Part shown: positions 1 to 9,259 of the stretch, piece by piece
Layout: every line of letters starts with the position of its first letter
How positions within the stretch are numbered: position 1 is the first letter of the stretch
Assembly: GCF_030063185.1 (NCBI RefSeq)
Contig: NZ_JASISP010000006.1
Coordinates: 112,736 to 176,735, forward strand
From: Arthrobacter sp. H35-D1
GTDB taxonomy: Bacteria; Actinomycetota; Actinomycetes; Actinomycetales; Micrococcaceae
Direction of reading: 5' to 3'
Length of the DNA: 64,000 bases
Position numbers and translations under genes: made by a program
The notes under the pieces: model-generated
Databases searched by the model: none
Told to the model about the DNA's origin: nothing
Seen by the model: only the letters and a program-made list of their open reading frames with translations

Positions 1-1
1 C

Positions 2-958
2 GACTTTGGTGTTGGCGTGACGTTCTTCATTGAAGGGGAGGAGGAGGCAGGCTCGCCCACCTTTGCCGCTTTCCTTGCCGAACACCGCGAGTTGTTGGCC
101 GGGGACGTCATTGTTGTTGCCGACTCCGCGAACTGGAAGGTGGGCGTTCCGGCGCTCACCACGAGCCTGCGGGGGCTGGTGGACGGCATCGTGGAGGTCA
201 GGGTCGCAAGCCATGCAGTGCACTCGGGCATGTTTGGCGGTCCGCTGCTTGACGCTCCCACCATTCTGGCCAGGCTCATCGCCACCTTCCACGACGAGCA
301 GGGCAGCGTGGCCATCAAGGGCCTGCATGCCAGCGACGCTGCGGCCGTGGATTATGCGGAGGAGGCCTTTCGCGCCGATGCCGGGGTGCTCGACGGCGTA
401 CGGCTCGCCGGCAGTGGCAGCCTCACCTCCCGGCTGTGGAACAAACCAGCCTTGTCGATCATTGGCATGGACGTCCCCACAGTGGAGTTGAGTTCCAACA
501 CGCTCCTGCCGACGGCCCGGGCCAAGATCAGCCTGCGGCTGGCACCGGGCCAGGATCCGGCGTCGGCCTTGGCGGCACTGGAGGACCATGTTCTGGCCAA
601 TGCCCCCTTTGGGGCGCAGGCCACTTTCACCCGCGGGGAAGCCGGGCAGCCGTTTGCCACCGACACGTCGGCCCCGGCTGCCCAGGCAGCGCTGTGGGCC
701 ATGGGGCAGGCCTGGGGTGTCCCGGCCGTGGAAACCGGCATGGGCGGATCCATCCCCTTTATCGCCGACCTGTTGGAATGCTTCCCGGCCGCACAAATCC
801 TTGTGACGGGTGTGGAGGATCCGGACTCCCGGGCACACAGTGCCAACGAGTCCCTTCACCTGGGCGACTTTGCCAAGGCGATCGTCTCCCAAGCACTCCT
901 GCTGGCTGCCATCAACGCAGGGGCATTGGGGGAACAGGGCTGGGAACAGAAAGACTGA
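2..958 (+). CDS. M20 family metallopeptidase / dipeptidase, C-terminal part (5' truncated)
   Basis: The gene is cut by the left window edge; the frame enters at base 2 and stops at 956-958, leaving about 318 residues. Near its left end it carries FFIEGEEEAGSP, the segment of M20 zinc peptidases that holds the general-base Glu and the next metal ligand. The lid/dimerisation domain follows (short motif LPTARAKISLRLAPG), then a C-terminal catalytic return with ETGMGGSIPF and a terminal metal-ligand motif AHSANE. The family hydrolyses dipeptides or N-acylated amino acids in the cytoplasm. The N-terminal metal-binding motifs lie outside the window, so substrate class cannot be narrowed. The next gene starts 77 bases downstream on the same strand. 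Confidence 0.85.
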   Translation, partial: DFGVGVTFFIEGEEEAGSPTFAAFLAEHRELLAGDVIVVADSANWKVGVPALTTSLRGLVDGIVEVRVASHAVHSGMFGGPLLDAPTILARLIATFHDEQGSVAIKGLHASDAAAVDYAEEAFRADAGVLDGVRLAGSGSLTSRLWNKPALSIIGMDVPTVELSSNTLLPTARAKISLRLAPGQDPASALAALEDHVLANAPFGAQATFTRGEAGQPFATDTSAPAAQAALWAMGQAWGVPAVETGMGGSIPFIADLLECFPAAQILVTGVEDPDSRAHSANESLHLGDFAKAIVSQALLLAAINAGALGEQGWEQKD

Positions 959-1035
959 CCCGGCGGTTGCCATAAGTTAGCGCCCGTGCCGGGCTCGACG
1001 TAGCATGTAGTAGTACCCCCACGTTAGGAAATGCC

Positions 1036-1419
1036 ATGACAGCAAATGTCCACGAAGAAACCTCAGCAGACGCCGTCCAGGCCGAGCTGCCCACCCACGG
1101 CGTGTTGATCAGCGATGTTGCCGCTGGCAAGGTGCGCAGCCTGCTTGAGCAGGAAGGCCGCACGGACTTGCGCTTGCGCGTGGCAGTCCAGCCCGGCGGG
1201 TGCTCGGGGCTGATCTACCAGCTTTACTTTGACGAACGTGTGCTTGACGGAGACGCCGTGCGCGACTTTGACGGCGTCGAAGTCGTCATTGACAAAATGA
1301 GTGTGCCGTACCTGGCTGGTGCCAGCATTGACTTCGAAGACACCATCTCAAAGCAGGGTTTCACCATTGACAACCCCAACGCCGGAGGCTCTTGCGCCTG
1401 CGGTGATTCATTCCACTAA
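1036..1419 (+). CDS. erpA: Iron-sulfur cluster insertion protein ErpA (HesB/IscA family)
   Basis: A 127-residue A-type carrier that binds or delivers Fe-S clusters to apoproteins in the cytoplasm. The three family cysteines are visible: one in PGGCSGLIYQLYF and two in the C-terminal GGSCACGDSFH. Length and the N-terminal extension before GVLISDVAAGKVRSL fit actinobacterial ErpA/HesB proteins. The ATG at 1036 follows TTAGGAAATGCC, which gives a modest ribosome site. It stands just before ctaC, a position commonly seen in Arthrobacter-type genomes. The family call is secure; ErpA against other A-type names is a judgement. Confidence 0.92.
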   Translation: MTANVHEETSADAVQAELPTHGVLISDVAAGKVRSLLEQEGRTDLRLRVAVQPGGCSGLIYQLYFDERVLDGDAVRDFDGVEVVIDKMSVPYLAGASIDFEDTISKQGFTIDNPNAGGSCACGDSFH

Positions 1420-1602
1420 ACAAACACTGCTGCTCGAAATGGGTCTGTCGAAGAAATATTCTTTTGCGACTTCCGACGCACGGAGGGTTTTGTGCGATTT
1501 TTGCTTGCCATAGCGGTAAGCTCTACATCGAGTAGTAAAACCCATTCCGCTCCGACGGGCCCAATCCGTCGCAGAGCGCAGCAACAAGAGGAAGGGCCGT
1601 CT

Positions 1603-2475
1603 GTGAGTTCGCAGGACCGAACCGGCAGCCGACGCGCAAAAGTCATCCCCATCGCGGGGCTGGCGATTGCCGGAGCGTTAGCTTTGTCAGGATGCACGGC
1701 AGAGAATAAGAACGGCTGGATGCCAGCCGAGCGTGACACCACCAATCACACGGCGGGGGTCATTGACCTGTGGGTCAATACGTGGATCACCGTCTTGATC
1801 ATCGGGCTCATCACCTGGGGACTGATTATCTGGTGCATCATCGCGTACCGGCGCCGCAAGGGTGCCACGGGCTTCCCGCGCCAGACTAGTTACAACCTCC
1901 CCCTGGAGGTTTTTTATGTGTTGGTGCCATTGTTCATGGTGCTGGTGTTCTTCCACTTCACCAGTGTGGAGACGCAGTCCATCAACGCCCGCGACGACAA
2001 TCCCGATGTGACGATTGACGTCCGCGCCAAACAGTGGTCTTGGGACTTCAACTACCTGAGCGGCAACGACGTCAAGGAGTCCGTGTACTCTGTTGGCGTC
2101 CAGGCCGAGCTTGATGGAAAACCGTTCGACAAGTCGACGCTGCCCACGCTGTATTTGCCGGTGAACCGTTCGGTTGAGCTTCAGTTGAACGCCCGCGACG
2201 TGATCCACTCGTTCTGGGTGCCGGCATTCCTGGACAAGAAGGACATCCTTCCCGGCAAGACCAACTACATGACCCTGACGCCGACGGCGTTGGGCGAGTA
2301 CGACGGAAAGTGTGCAGAACTTTGTGGTGAATACCACTCCGAGATGCTCTTCAACGTCAAGGTGGTTACGCAGGCCGAATTTGACGCACACCTGGCGTCG
2401 TTGAAGGCCAAGGGCCAGACCGGCGAGCTGACCGAAAAGTACGACCGTAATCCTAACGCTGTGAATCAGAAGTAG
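1603..2475 (+). CDS. ctaC: Cytochrome c oxidase subunit II
   Basis: Subunit II of the aa3 oxidase takes electrons from the bc1-bound cytochrome c through its CuA centre. I place the start at GTG 1603 because AGAGGAAGG stands 7-8 bases before it and the protein then begins with a clean lipoprotein signal whose lipobox ends LSGC (Cys31). A longer frame from 1492 has no such signal. Two membrane helices follow (roughly residues 52-75 and 95-118), then the cupredoxin domain with His202 (HSFW) and the CuA loop CAELCGEYHSEM (Cys237, Cys241, His245, Met248). The 290-residue length is normal. ctaD follows after 12 bases. Confidence 0.96.
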   Translation: MSSQDRTGSRRAKVIPIAGLAIAGALALSGCTAENKNGWMPAERDTTNHTAGVIDLWVNTWITVLIIGLITWGLIIWCIIAYRRRKGATGFPRQTSYNLPLEVFYVLVPLFMVLVFFHFTSVETQSINARDDNPDVTIDVRAKQWSWDFNYLSGNDVKESVYSVGVQAELDGKPFDKSTLPTLYLPVNRSVELQLNARDVIHSFWVPAFLDKKDILPGKTNYMTLTPTALGEYDGKCAELCGEYHSEMLFNVKVVTQAEFDAHLASLKAKGQTGELTEKYDRNPNAVNQK

Positions 2476-2487
2476 GGGGAGAGGAAA

Positions 2488-4197
2488 GTGTCTACGCTCG
2501 AGTATTCGGCAACCGAAGTGAATTCGGCTGCTCCTAAGGTCGTTCCGGTATCCAAGGGACGCATCGTCGTCAATTGGATCACCTCAACCGACCACAAGAC
2601 CATCGGGTACATGTACCTGATCGCATCATTTATCTTTTTCTGCCTCGGTGGCGTCATGGCGCTCATCATCCGTGCGGAGCTGTTTGAGCCGGGTATGCAG
2701 ATCCTGCAGACCAAGGATCAGTACAACCAGTTGTTCACCATGCACGGCACCATCATGCTGCTCATGTTTGCAACGCCGCTCTTTGCCGGATTTGCCAACG
2801 TCATCATGCCGTTGCAAATTGGTGCCCCCGACGTTGCCTTCCCGCGTCTGAACGCGCTGGCTTTCTGGTTCTTCCTCTTTGGCAGCACCATTGCCGTGTC
2901 AGGTTTCATCACCCCGCAGGGTGCTGCAGCGTTTGGCTGGTTTGCGTACGCGCCGCTGTCAAACACCACGTTCAGCCCCGGAGTTGGTGGCGACTTGTGG
3001 GTCTTTGGCTTGGCCTTGTCGGGTTTTGGCACCATTCTGGGTTCGGTGAACTTCATCACCACCATCATTTGCATGCGTGCCCCCGGCATGACCATGTGGC
3101 GCATGCCCATCTTCACCTGGAACACCCTCATCACCGGCATCTTGGTCCTGATGGCGTTCCCCCCGCTGGCAGCTGCGCTGTTCGCGCTCGGAGCAGACCG
3201 GCGCTTTGGGGCGCACATATTTGATCCAGAGTATGGCGGTGCCATACTCTGGCAACACTTGTTCTGGTTCTTCGGCCACCCCGAGGTCTATATCATCGCC
3301 TTGCCGTTCTTCGGCATTGTTTCTGAGATCTTCCCGGTCTTCAGCCGCAAGCCAATCTTCGGCTATAAGGGCCTTGTGTTTGCGACGATCTCCATTGCCG
3401 CCCTGTCCGTAACCGTGTGGGCCCACCACATGTACGTGACCGGCCAGGTCATGCTGCCGTTCTTCTCCTTTATGACAATGCTGATCGCGGTGCCCACCGG
3501 CGTGAAGTTCTTCAACTGGATTGGAACCATGTGGCGTGGTTCGCTCACGTTCGAAACGCCCATGTTGTGGAGCCTCGGCTTCATTGTCACGTTCCTGTTC
3601 GGTGGCTTGACAGGCATCATCCTGGCATCACCCCCGCTTGACTTCCACGTGTCCGACACCTACTTTGTGGTGGCCCACTTCCATTACGTGGTCTTCGGCA
3701 CCGTCGTGTTTGCCATGTTCGCCGGCTTCTACTTCTGGTGGCCCAAGTTCACTGGAAAGATGCTCAACGAACGCTTGGGCAAGATCCACTTCTGGCTCTT
3801 GTTCCTTGGCTTCCACGGCACGTTCCTGATCCAGCACTGGTTGGGTGTTCTGGGCATGCCGCGTCGCTACGCCGACTACATGATCGAGGATAACTTCACG
3901 TGGATGAACCAGTTCTCCACCATCGCCTCCTTCGTGTTGGGCGCTTCAATGATCCCGTGGTTCTGGAACGTGTACATCACCTGGCGCAGTGGCAAGAAGG
4001 TTGAAGTTGACGATCCCTGGGGCTTTGGTGCGTCACTGGAGTGGGCAACATCGTGCCCGCCGCCGCGCCACAACTTCACTTCGCTGCCGCGCATCCGCTC
4101 GGAGCGTCCGGCCCTGGATCTACACCATCCTGAGCTTGCACCCCATTACCAGCCGGCCCAGCCGGTGACGGCATCCTCGAAGGGAGCACAAAAGTGA
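2488..4197 (+). CDS. ctaD: Cytochrome c oxidase subunit I
   Basis: The catalytic subunit (569 residues, 12 membrane helices) that reduces O2 at the heme a3-CuB centre and pumps protons. Visible ligands: His86 in MHGTIM (heme a); His264 in HPEVY with its cross-linked Tyr; the His313-His314 pair in AHHMY (CuB); and His397 and His399 in HFHYV (heme a3 and heme a). The GTG start at 2488 follows a strong GGGGAGAGGAA site and the gap from ctaC is 12 bases. The C-terminus overlaps ctaF by 4 bases (GTGA), so the two are probably translationally coupled. Confidence 0.98.
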   Translation: MSTLEYSATEVNSAAPKVVPVSKGRIVVNWITSTDHKTIGYMYLIASFIFFCLGGVMALIIRAELFEPGMQILQTKDQYNQLFTMHGTIMLLMFATPLFAGFANVIMPLQIGAPDVAFPRLNALAFWFFLFGSTIAVSGFITPQGAAAFGWFAYAPLSNTTFSPGVGGDLWVFGLALSGFGTILGSVNFITTIICMRAPGMTMWRMPIFTWNTLITGILVLMAFPPLAAALFALGADRRFGAHIFDPEYGGAILWQHLFWFFGHPEVYIIALPFFGIVSEIFPVFSRKPIFGYKGLVFATISIAALSVTVWAHHMYVTGQVMLPFFSFMTMLIAVPTGVKFFNWIGTMWRGSLTFETPMLWSLGFIVTFLFGGLTGIILASPPLDFHVSDTYFVVAHFHYVVFGTVVFAMFAGFYFWWPKFTGKMLNERLGKIHFWLLFLGFHGTFLIQHWLGVLGMPRRYADYMIEDNFTWMNQFSTIASFVLGASMIPWFWNVYITWRSGKKVEVDDPWGFGASLEWATSCPPPRHNFTSLPRIRSERPALDLHHPELAPHYQPAQPVTASSKGAQK

Positions 4198-4595
4198 AGG
4201 TAGAAGCTTGGCTCTTCCTGCTCGTGGGTGTGTTCTTCATGCCAGTGGGGACCGTCTATGGATTCATGGTGGATTGGATGGAGCCCGTAGGGTTCTTGGC
4301 CCTTTACCTGGTGGGGGCGCTGTGCCTCATGATCGGTGCGTACCTCCACTACACGGGCAACCGTGTGGGACCGCGCCCCGAGGACCGCCTCGACGCCGAA
4401 GTCCACGAAGGCGCCGGTGAGCAGGGCCACTTCAGCCCCTGGAGCTGGTGGCCGCTGATGCTGGCGTTGGCCTGTGCTGCGGGATTCTTGGGCTTGGCCG
4501 TGGGCTGGTGGATCTTCCTGGTCGGCGCCGGCCTGGCCGTGATCGGCCTGATCGGCTGGGTTTACGAATACAGCCGCGGAGACCACGCACACTAG
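4194..4595 (+). CDS. ctaF: Cytochrome c oxidase subunit IV (actinobacterial type)
   Basis: A 133-residue protein with four predicted membrane helices: two near the N-terminus ([15 protein letters not shown], then [15 protein letters not shown]) and two after a charged loop. This is the size and layout of the actinobacterial oxidase subunit CtaF. The GTG start overlaps the ctaD stop. A strong intrinsic terminator follows about 45 bases after the stop, so ctaC-ctaD-ctaF form one transcription unit. The subunit has no cofactor; its role is structural. Confidence 0.93.
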   Translation: MKVEAWLFLLVGVFFMPVGTVYGFMVDWMEPVGFLALYLVGALCLMIGAYLHYTGNRVGPRPEDRLDAEVHEGAGEQGHFSPWSWWPLMLALACAAGFLGLAVGWWIFLVGAGLAVIGLIGWVYEYSRGDHAH

Positions 4596-4640
4596 GCGTC
4601 GCCCACTGCCCCGGCTTGGGCGTGGGTACAGAATGCAGAA

Positions 4641-4686
4641 GGGATTGTTCCCCACTAAAAAGTGGGGAACAATCCCTTTTTTGTTT
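4641..4686 (+). terminator. Intrinsic terminator of ctaCDF
   Basis: A perfect 16-bp stem with an AAAA loop (left arm GGGATTGTTCCCCACT) is followed by TTTTTT. It lies 45 bases past the ctaF stop and 10 bases before the convergent ptsH stop. The run of A before the left arm is short, so it works best for the plus strand. Confidence 0.95.
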
Positions 4687-4695
4687 GTAGCGGAG

Positions 4696-4983
4696 CTAGG
4701 AAGGATCGGTCAGATCGGTGTGCAACAATTCCGCCAAGTGATCCACGGCAACCCGAATGGCTTGCTCATCCGCGTCGCAGGTCATGACACCGATCTCAAT
4801 TTCCATCCCGTGCTGGAAATCGGCGCTCATGACTTCAAGCAGCGACCGGCCGTCCACGGACGCCGTCCCGTCCTTGGAGAGCGTGACAGGCAATCCGGTT
4901 TGGTTCACTGCGCGGACGAAAACAGCGGCCGGACGGGCATGAAGTCCGACGCTTGAGGCCACAGTGGCCTTGCGGGTGTACAT
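4696..4983 (-). CDS. ptsH: Phosphocarrier protein HPr
   Basis: A 95-residue cytoplasmic HPr that passes phosphate from enzyme I to sugar-specific EIIA components of the PTS. The active-site motif GLHARPA (phospho-His) is present near residue 14. The regulatory serine region reads DGRSLLEVM, similar to the Ser46 area of Gram-positive HPr. The ATG at 4983 follows AAGGAG with a 9-base gap. It is divergent from the GntR/HutC-type regulator at 5066. No other PTS gene is in the window. Genes for amino-sugar polymers lie elsewhere in the window, which fits a role in N-acetylglucosamine uptake, but that is inference. Confidence 0.95.
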   Translation of the reverse strand: MYTRKATVASSVGLHARPAAVFVRAVNQTGLPVTLSKDGTASVDGRSLLEVMSADFQHGMEIEIGVMTCDADEQAIRVAVDHLAELLHTDLTDPS

Positions 4984-5065
4984 GGGATAAAACTCCTTGG
5001 CGGTAGATGCTTCTGTATAGAGGGTAGTCGTGTTTTAGGCTGGTACCGGTGAACAGAGGAGTTTC

Positions 5066-5845
5066 ATGGGCTATTTGGTGCCGCCGGCGAAGGACATCCC
5101 GGGAGAGTTGGACAGGAACTCAAGGATTTCGGTGCACATTCAACTGCGTGAACTGTTGCGCAGCCATATTGAGCACGGCAGCAAGGCCGGCCGGCAACTG
5201 CCGTCCGAGCGGGACATGGCCAGCCATTTTGGTGTGGCCCGCATGACGCTCCGTCACGCCGTGGATGCTCTCGTCGAAGAGGAACTCCTTGAACGAGTGG
5301 TTGGCATTGGCACTTTCGTGGCGCGTCCCAAGATGGACCTGAGCCTGAAGTTGACCTCTTACTCAGAGGAAATGACACGGCGCGGAATGCGTCCCTCCGC
5401 CCGTACATTGGCCTTTGAGCAAATCCCCGCCACGGCCCGCCTGGCGCGTGAACTCCAGCTTGAGGAGGGCCAGGGCGTGGTGAGGCTGCGCCGCCTTCTG
5501 CTGGCCGACGAAGAGCCGATGAGCGTTGACGAGAACTTCATCCCCGCTTGGCGTGTGCCGGGCATTCTGGACGGCGGGCCGCCGTCGTCGTTGTACAACA
5601 CCCTGGAGGAGCGGTACGGACTGGTGATGGAATGGGGCGAAGACACCATTGAAGCCAATGCCTCGGCTCCCTCCATTGCGCGGTTGCTGAAAGTTGAGGT
5701 CGGGGCCCCGGTGCTGCGCACTGAACGCCATGCGTTTGTTGCGCGCTCCACCGTTGACTATTCCGTTTCCTTCTACCGCGCGGACCGCTATAAGCTGCGT
5801 GTGCCCCTCCTGAGGCCCGGCGTGCGCCCGCGACGCATGTATTAG
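5066..5845 (+). CDS. GntR-family transcriptional regulator, HutC/UTRA type (DasR/NagR-like)
   Basis: A 259-residue regulator. Residues about 10-80 form the GntR winged helix (QLPSERDMASHFGVARMTL, then a recognition region ending VGIGTFVARP). Residues about 95-245 form a UTRA ligand domain with the typical opening SYSEEMTRRGM and a terminal YRADRYKL. In the family the UTRA domain binds sugar phosphates or related effectors. The start is ATG 5066 behind GAGGAG; a TAGGCT box about 23 bases upstream is a plausible -10. It is divergent from ptsH, as is fitting for a regulator of PTS or amino-sugar genes. Identity with DasR or NagR cannot be proven from sequence alone. Confidence 0.88.
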   Translation: MGYLVPPAKDIPGELDRNSRISVHIQLRELLRSHIEHGSKAGRQLPSERDMASHFGVARMTLRHAVDALVEEELLERVVGIGTFVARPKMDLSLKLTSYSEEMTRRGMRPSARTLAFEQIPATARLARELQLEEGQGVVRLRRLLLADEEPMSVDENFIPAWRVPGILDGGPPSSLYNTLEERYGLVMEWGEDTIEANASAPSIARLLKVEVGAPVLRTERHAFVARSTVDYSVSFYRADRYKLRVPLLRPGVRPRRMY

Positions 5846-6023
5846 CGCCATCCATGCGGCGGCCCCTGCCAGGGGCCGTCGGAGCCCTTCTGCCGGCGCA
5901 TGCACGACGACGGGATGCCGCGCGCCGTGGGAGGCCACGGCGCGCGGGGGAGCGGGACGCGTCCATGAGCTGATATTGCCACGGGACGGCAGGGCAAAGT
6001 CTCGAACAGCAAACGCTCGGACA

Positions 6024-6067
6024 GCAAAAAAGCAGTGGGGGGGGTGACCCACGGCACCCCCCCCCAG
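6024..6067 (-). terminator. Terminator-like hairpin at the left edge of the G tract
   Basis: On the minus strand an 11-12 bp G/C arm and its complement, with an 8-base loop, are followed by TTTTTT. It closely resembles the hairpin at 6385-6427. No minus-strand gene ends just before it, so it looks like a second copy of the qcr terminator displaced by the G tract. On the plus strand no T run follows the stem. Confidence 0.5.
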
Positions 6068-6085
6068 CAAAGACCAACTAAGTTT

Positions 6086-6320
<235 letters not shown>

Positions 6321-6384
6321 GGTTCTTTGTGTTTTTTTGGCCTGGGGCGGTTGGTGAAATCTTTCAAAACACAACCGTCGTGAC

Positions 6385-6427
6385 AAAAAAAACGGTGGGG
6401 GGTGTTACCCCTTGGTACCCCCCCCAC
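6385..6427 (-). terminator. Intrinsic terminator of the ctaE-qcrCAB unit
   Basis: Read on the minus strand, a GTGGGGGG-type stem closes around a loop and is followed by CG and eight T. It lies 34 bases past the qcrB stop, in the right place and orientation to end the ctaE-qcrC-qcrA-qcrB transcript. Confidence 0.85.
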
Positions 6428-6460
6428 TGCAAGAAGCAATGCTGTTGGTGCGTGCTGCTT

Positions 6461-8131
6461 TTAGTGCGTGATGGCCTTGTTGTCTTCGCTGGATTCGATG
6501 GCCTCGTGATGGTGGCCCGCCTCCAGCTCGGACGGTGCGGCCGGGGCCACGCGGTCCTCAAAGAAGAAGCTGCTCAGCTTGCTGCGCAGGTTTTCCTGCT
6601 TTGTGACAATCCCGTTCTTGTTCGGGATGCCTTCTTCCGGCAACGGCGACTCGTAACCAACCAACTTGTAGCGCTTGTAGTCGTCGAGCTGCGCGTGAAT
6701 CTCCTGGAACTCACCGTGCGGCAGTCGCACAATGCGCCCGGTCTCGCGGCCGTGCAGGGCGATCTCGCGGTCCTTGCGCTGCAGCGCGAGGGCCACACGC
6801 TTGGTCACGATGAAGCCCACGATCGGGCCAACGAAGAACAAGGCGCGCAACCAATACGTCACATCGTTCAGGGAGACTTGGAAGTGGGTTGCGATCAAGT
6901 CGGAGCTTGCAGCAGCCCACATGACGCAGTAGAAGATGACACCGGCTACACCAATGGCCGTGCGGGTTGGAGCGTTGCGCGGGCGGTCAAGAACGTGGTG
7001 TTCGCGGTTGTCGCGGGTGACCCAGCGTTCGATCCAGGGGTAGGCGAACAGCAGCGTAAAGACAATGCCTGCAGGGATCAGCGCCGGTGCCAGCACGTTG
7101 AAGGACAGCGTGTTCACACCCCACGGGAACGGAATCTCCCACTCCATCGGGATGTTGAACAACCAACCAGGCATCAACCGCAAGGCACCATCCACCCAAC
7201 CGATGTACCAGTCAGGCTGTGTGCCTGCCGAAACCGGGGAGGGGTCGTAGGGACCGTAGTTCCAAATCGGGTTGATCTGGAACAAGGCGGAGATGAAGGC
7301 GATGATGCCGAACACAATGAAGAAGAATCCACCGGCCTTGGCCGCGTATACCGGGCCAAGCGGGTAACCAACAACGTTGCGGTCATTGCGGCCCGGGCCG
7401 GGGTACTGCGTGTGCTTGTGGATGACGACCATGAACAGGTGGATGGCAACCATGAGCAGAATCAAGGCCGGAACCAACATGATGTGCATCATGTAAAGGC
7501 GACCAATAATGGCGGTTCCCGGGAATTCGCCTCCGAACAGGAAGAAGGAAATGTACGTTCCAACAACCGGGATGGACTTGACCACGCCGTCGATGATGCG
7601 CAGGCCGTTGCCGGAGAGCAGATCATCGGGGAGCGAGTAGCCGGTGAAGCCGGCAGCCATCGAAAGAATCAACAGCACGCCGCCAACAACCCAGTTCAGT
7701 TCGCGGGGCTTGCGGAATGCACCCGTGAAGAACACGCGCAGCATGTGCACCGAGACGGCGGCCACGAAGAGCAGGGCCGACCAGTGGTGCACCTGGCGCA
7801 TGAACAAGCCACCGCGGACTTCGAAGGAGATCCGCAGGGAGGAGTCGTAGGCCACGGACATTTCCATGCCCTTGAGGGGCACGTAGGGCCCGTTGTAATG
7901 GGTCTCCGCCATGGAAGGGTCAAAGAAGAATGTCAGGAACGTCCCTGAAAGAATCAGGATGACGAGGGAGTACAGGGCCACTTCGCCGAACATGAACGAC
8001 CAGTGGTCGGGGAAGACCTTGCGGCCGAACTCGCGCAGCATGCCGGAACCGCCAACGCGCTCATCAACAAAGTTGGTGATGCGTCCGGTGGAGGTAGACG
8101 GTTCGAAGGGTGTTTCAGTTGCAGCGCTCAT
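6461..8131 (-). CDS. qcrB: Ubiquinol/menaquinol-cytochrome c reductase cytochrome b subunit
   Basis: The membrane core of the bc1 complex, oxidising menaquinol and carrying two b hemes. The expected His pairs stand on two helices (HHWSALLFVAAVSVHMLR and later HIMLVPALILLMVAIH). The Qo-site region and eight or more membrane helices are present, with the long actinobacterial C-terminal extension (LHGRETGRIVRLPHGEF). I choose ATG 8131, two bases after the qcrA stop, over an upstream TTG in the same frame; this gives 556 residues, normal for actinobacteria. It is the last gene of the qcr block and is followed by a terminator. Confidence 0.97.
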   Translation of the reverse strand: MSAATETPFEPSTSTGRITNFVDERVGGSGMLREFGRKVFPDHWSFMFGEVALYSLVILILSGTFLTFFFDPSMAETHYNGPYVPLKGMEMSVAYDSSLRISFEVRGGLFMRQVHHWSALLFVAAVSVHMLRVFFTGAFRKPRELNWVVGGVLLILSMAAGFTGYSLPDDLLSGNGLRIIDGVVKSIPVVGTYISFFLFGGEFPGTAIIGRLYMMHIMLVPALILLMVAIHLFMVVIHKHTQYPGPGRNDRNVVGYPLGPVYAAKAGGFFFIVFGIIAFISALFQINPIWNYGPYDPSPVSAGTQPDWYIGWVDGALRLMPGWLFNIPMEWEIPFPWGVNTLSFNVLAPALIPAGIVFTLLFAYPWIERWVTRDNREHHVLDRPRNAPTRTAIGVAGVIFYCVMWAAASSDLIATHFQVSLNDVTYWLRALFFVGPIVGFIVTKRVALALQRKDREIALHGRETGRIVRLPHGEFQEIHAQLDDYKRYKLVGYESPLPEEGIPNKNGIVTKQENLRSKLSSFFFEDRVAPAAPSELEAGHHHEAIESSEDNKAITH

Positions 8132-8133
8132 CG

Positions 8134-9162
8134 TTAGCCACGCTCCCAAAAGCTCGGTCCTACAGGTTCGTGGAAGTCGCTCCGGGCGACAAGATATCCT
8201 TCAGCGTCAACTGTGATGGGCAGCTGCGGCAACGGGCGGACAGCAGGACCAAAGATGACCTTGCATTCCTGCGTGATGTCGAACGTTGACTGGTGGCACG
8301 GGCACAGCAAGTGGTGCGTCTGCTGCTCGTACAAGGCAACGGGGCAACCAACGTGGGTGCAGATCTTGGAGTGGGCAACGATGCCGTTGTACGACCAGTC
8401 CTCGCGGCCCGCAGAAGGGTGGAGGTCTTCGGGATTCAAGCGCACCAGCAGAACAACGGCTTTCGCCTTTTCGTTCAACTTGCCCGACTCAAGCTTGTTC
8501 AGCGACTCGGGAATCACGTGGAAAGCGGAGCCCAAGGTCACGTCGGAGGCCTTGATGGGCGTCCCGTCGGGATCACGGGTAAGCCGCTCGCCTTCCTTCC
8601 ACAACGTGTGGCGCATGGAATCGCCGGGAAGCGGGCCAAGGTCGCGGAAGATCGCAATGGCCGGCAGGGGTGCCAATGCCACCGCACCAATGAGGGTGTT
8701 GCGGATCAACGGGCGGCGCTTGATGCCTGTCTCGTCGAGGATGTCATCGACGATCTTCAGAGCGGCAAGGCGGTCTTCCTCAGTGCGCAGCTCGTGGCGT
8801 TCCTCGGCAACTTCGTGGTCGGGCATGAGGGCGCGTGCCCAGTGCACGATGCCCGTGCCAATGCCCAACATGGCAAATCCCACACCGATGCCCAGGAGCG
8901 TGTTCTGGATGCGCAAGGTGCCAGTGGTGTCGTCAAGGCGGATGCCAAAGTAGCCAAAGAAGAACAGCAGCGTCCCGACGATGGAAATGACAAACAGCCA
9001 GGCCACCTGACGCTCGGCGCGCTTAGCCGCCTTGGGGTCCGTATCAGCCAGTCTCAAACGATGTGGAGGCAGTCCCGGATCTTGGAACGTGTCCACCTCT
9101 TTGCGACCAGCCTTAGCTACGGCGTCCGAGCTTGTCGGCGGGCCGTCACTATGGTTGCCCAT
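8134..9162 (-). CDS. qcrA: Rieske iron-sulfur subunit of the cytochrome bc1 complex
   Basis: A 342-residue Rieske protein. Three membrane helices in the first 190 residues (VAWLFVISIVGTLLFFFGYF and two more) are the actinobacterial form, against one helix in most bacteria. The C-terminal domain holds the [2Fe-2S] motifs CTHVGC and CPCHQSTFD. It moves electrons from quinol to cytochrome c1-type QcrC. The ATG at 9162 is preceded by GAGGGG. It lies 97 bases after qcrC and two bases before qcrB. Confidence 0.97.
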   Translation of the reverse strand: MGNHSDGPPTSSDAVAKAGRKEVDTFQDPGLPPHRLRLADTDPKAAKRAERQVAWLFVISIVGTLLFFFGYFGIRLDDTTGTLRIQNTLLGIGVGFAMLGIGTGIVHWARALMPDHEVAEERHELRTEEDRLAALKIVDDILDETGIKRRPLIRNTLIGAVALAPLPAIAIFRDLGPLPGDSMRHTLWKEGERLTRDPDGTPIKASDVTLGSAFHVIPESLNKLESGKLNEKAKAVVLLVRLNPEDLHPSAGREDWSYNGIVAHSKICTHVGCPVALYEQQTHHLLCPCHQSTFDITQECKVIFGPAVRPLPQLPITVDAEGYLVARSDFHEPVGPSFWERG

Positions 9163-9259
9163 AATCCCCTCATCCTTCTCTTATCCCGGTGCATTCCCGG
9201 GGTCGTAATGTAAGTGTCTCGCGGCTGCTGCTGCAGCCAAAATCGATGGCTTCCCGGAA

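Noticed and set aside
1492..1602. A longer N-terminus for ctaC.
   Set aside because: It would bury the lipoprotein signal; GTG 1603 has the ribosome site.
5033..5055. A DasR (dre) operator between ptsH and the GntR gene.
   Set aside because: The match to the palindromic dre consensus is too weak to annotate; kept only as a hypothesis in the regulator finding.
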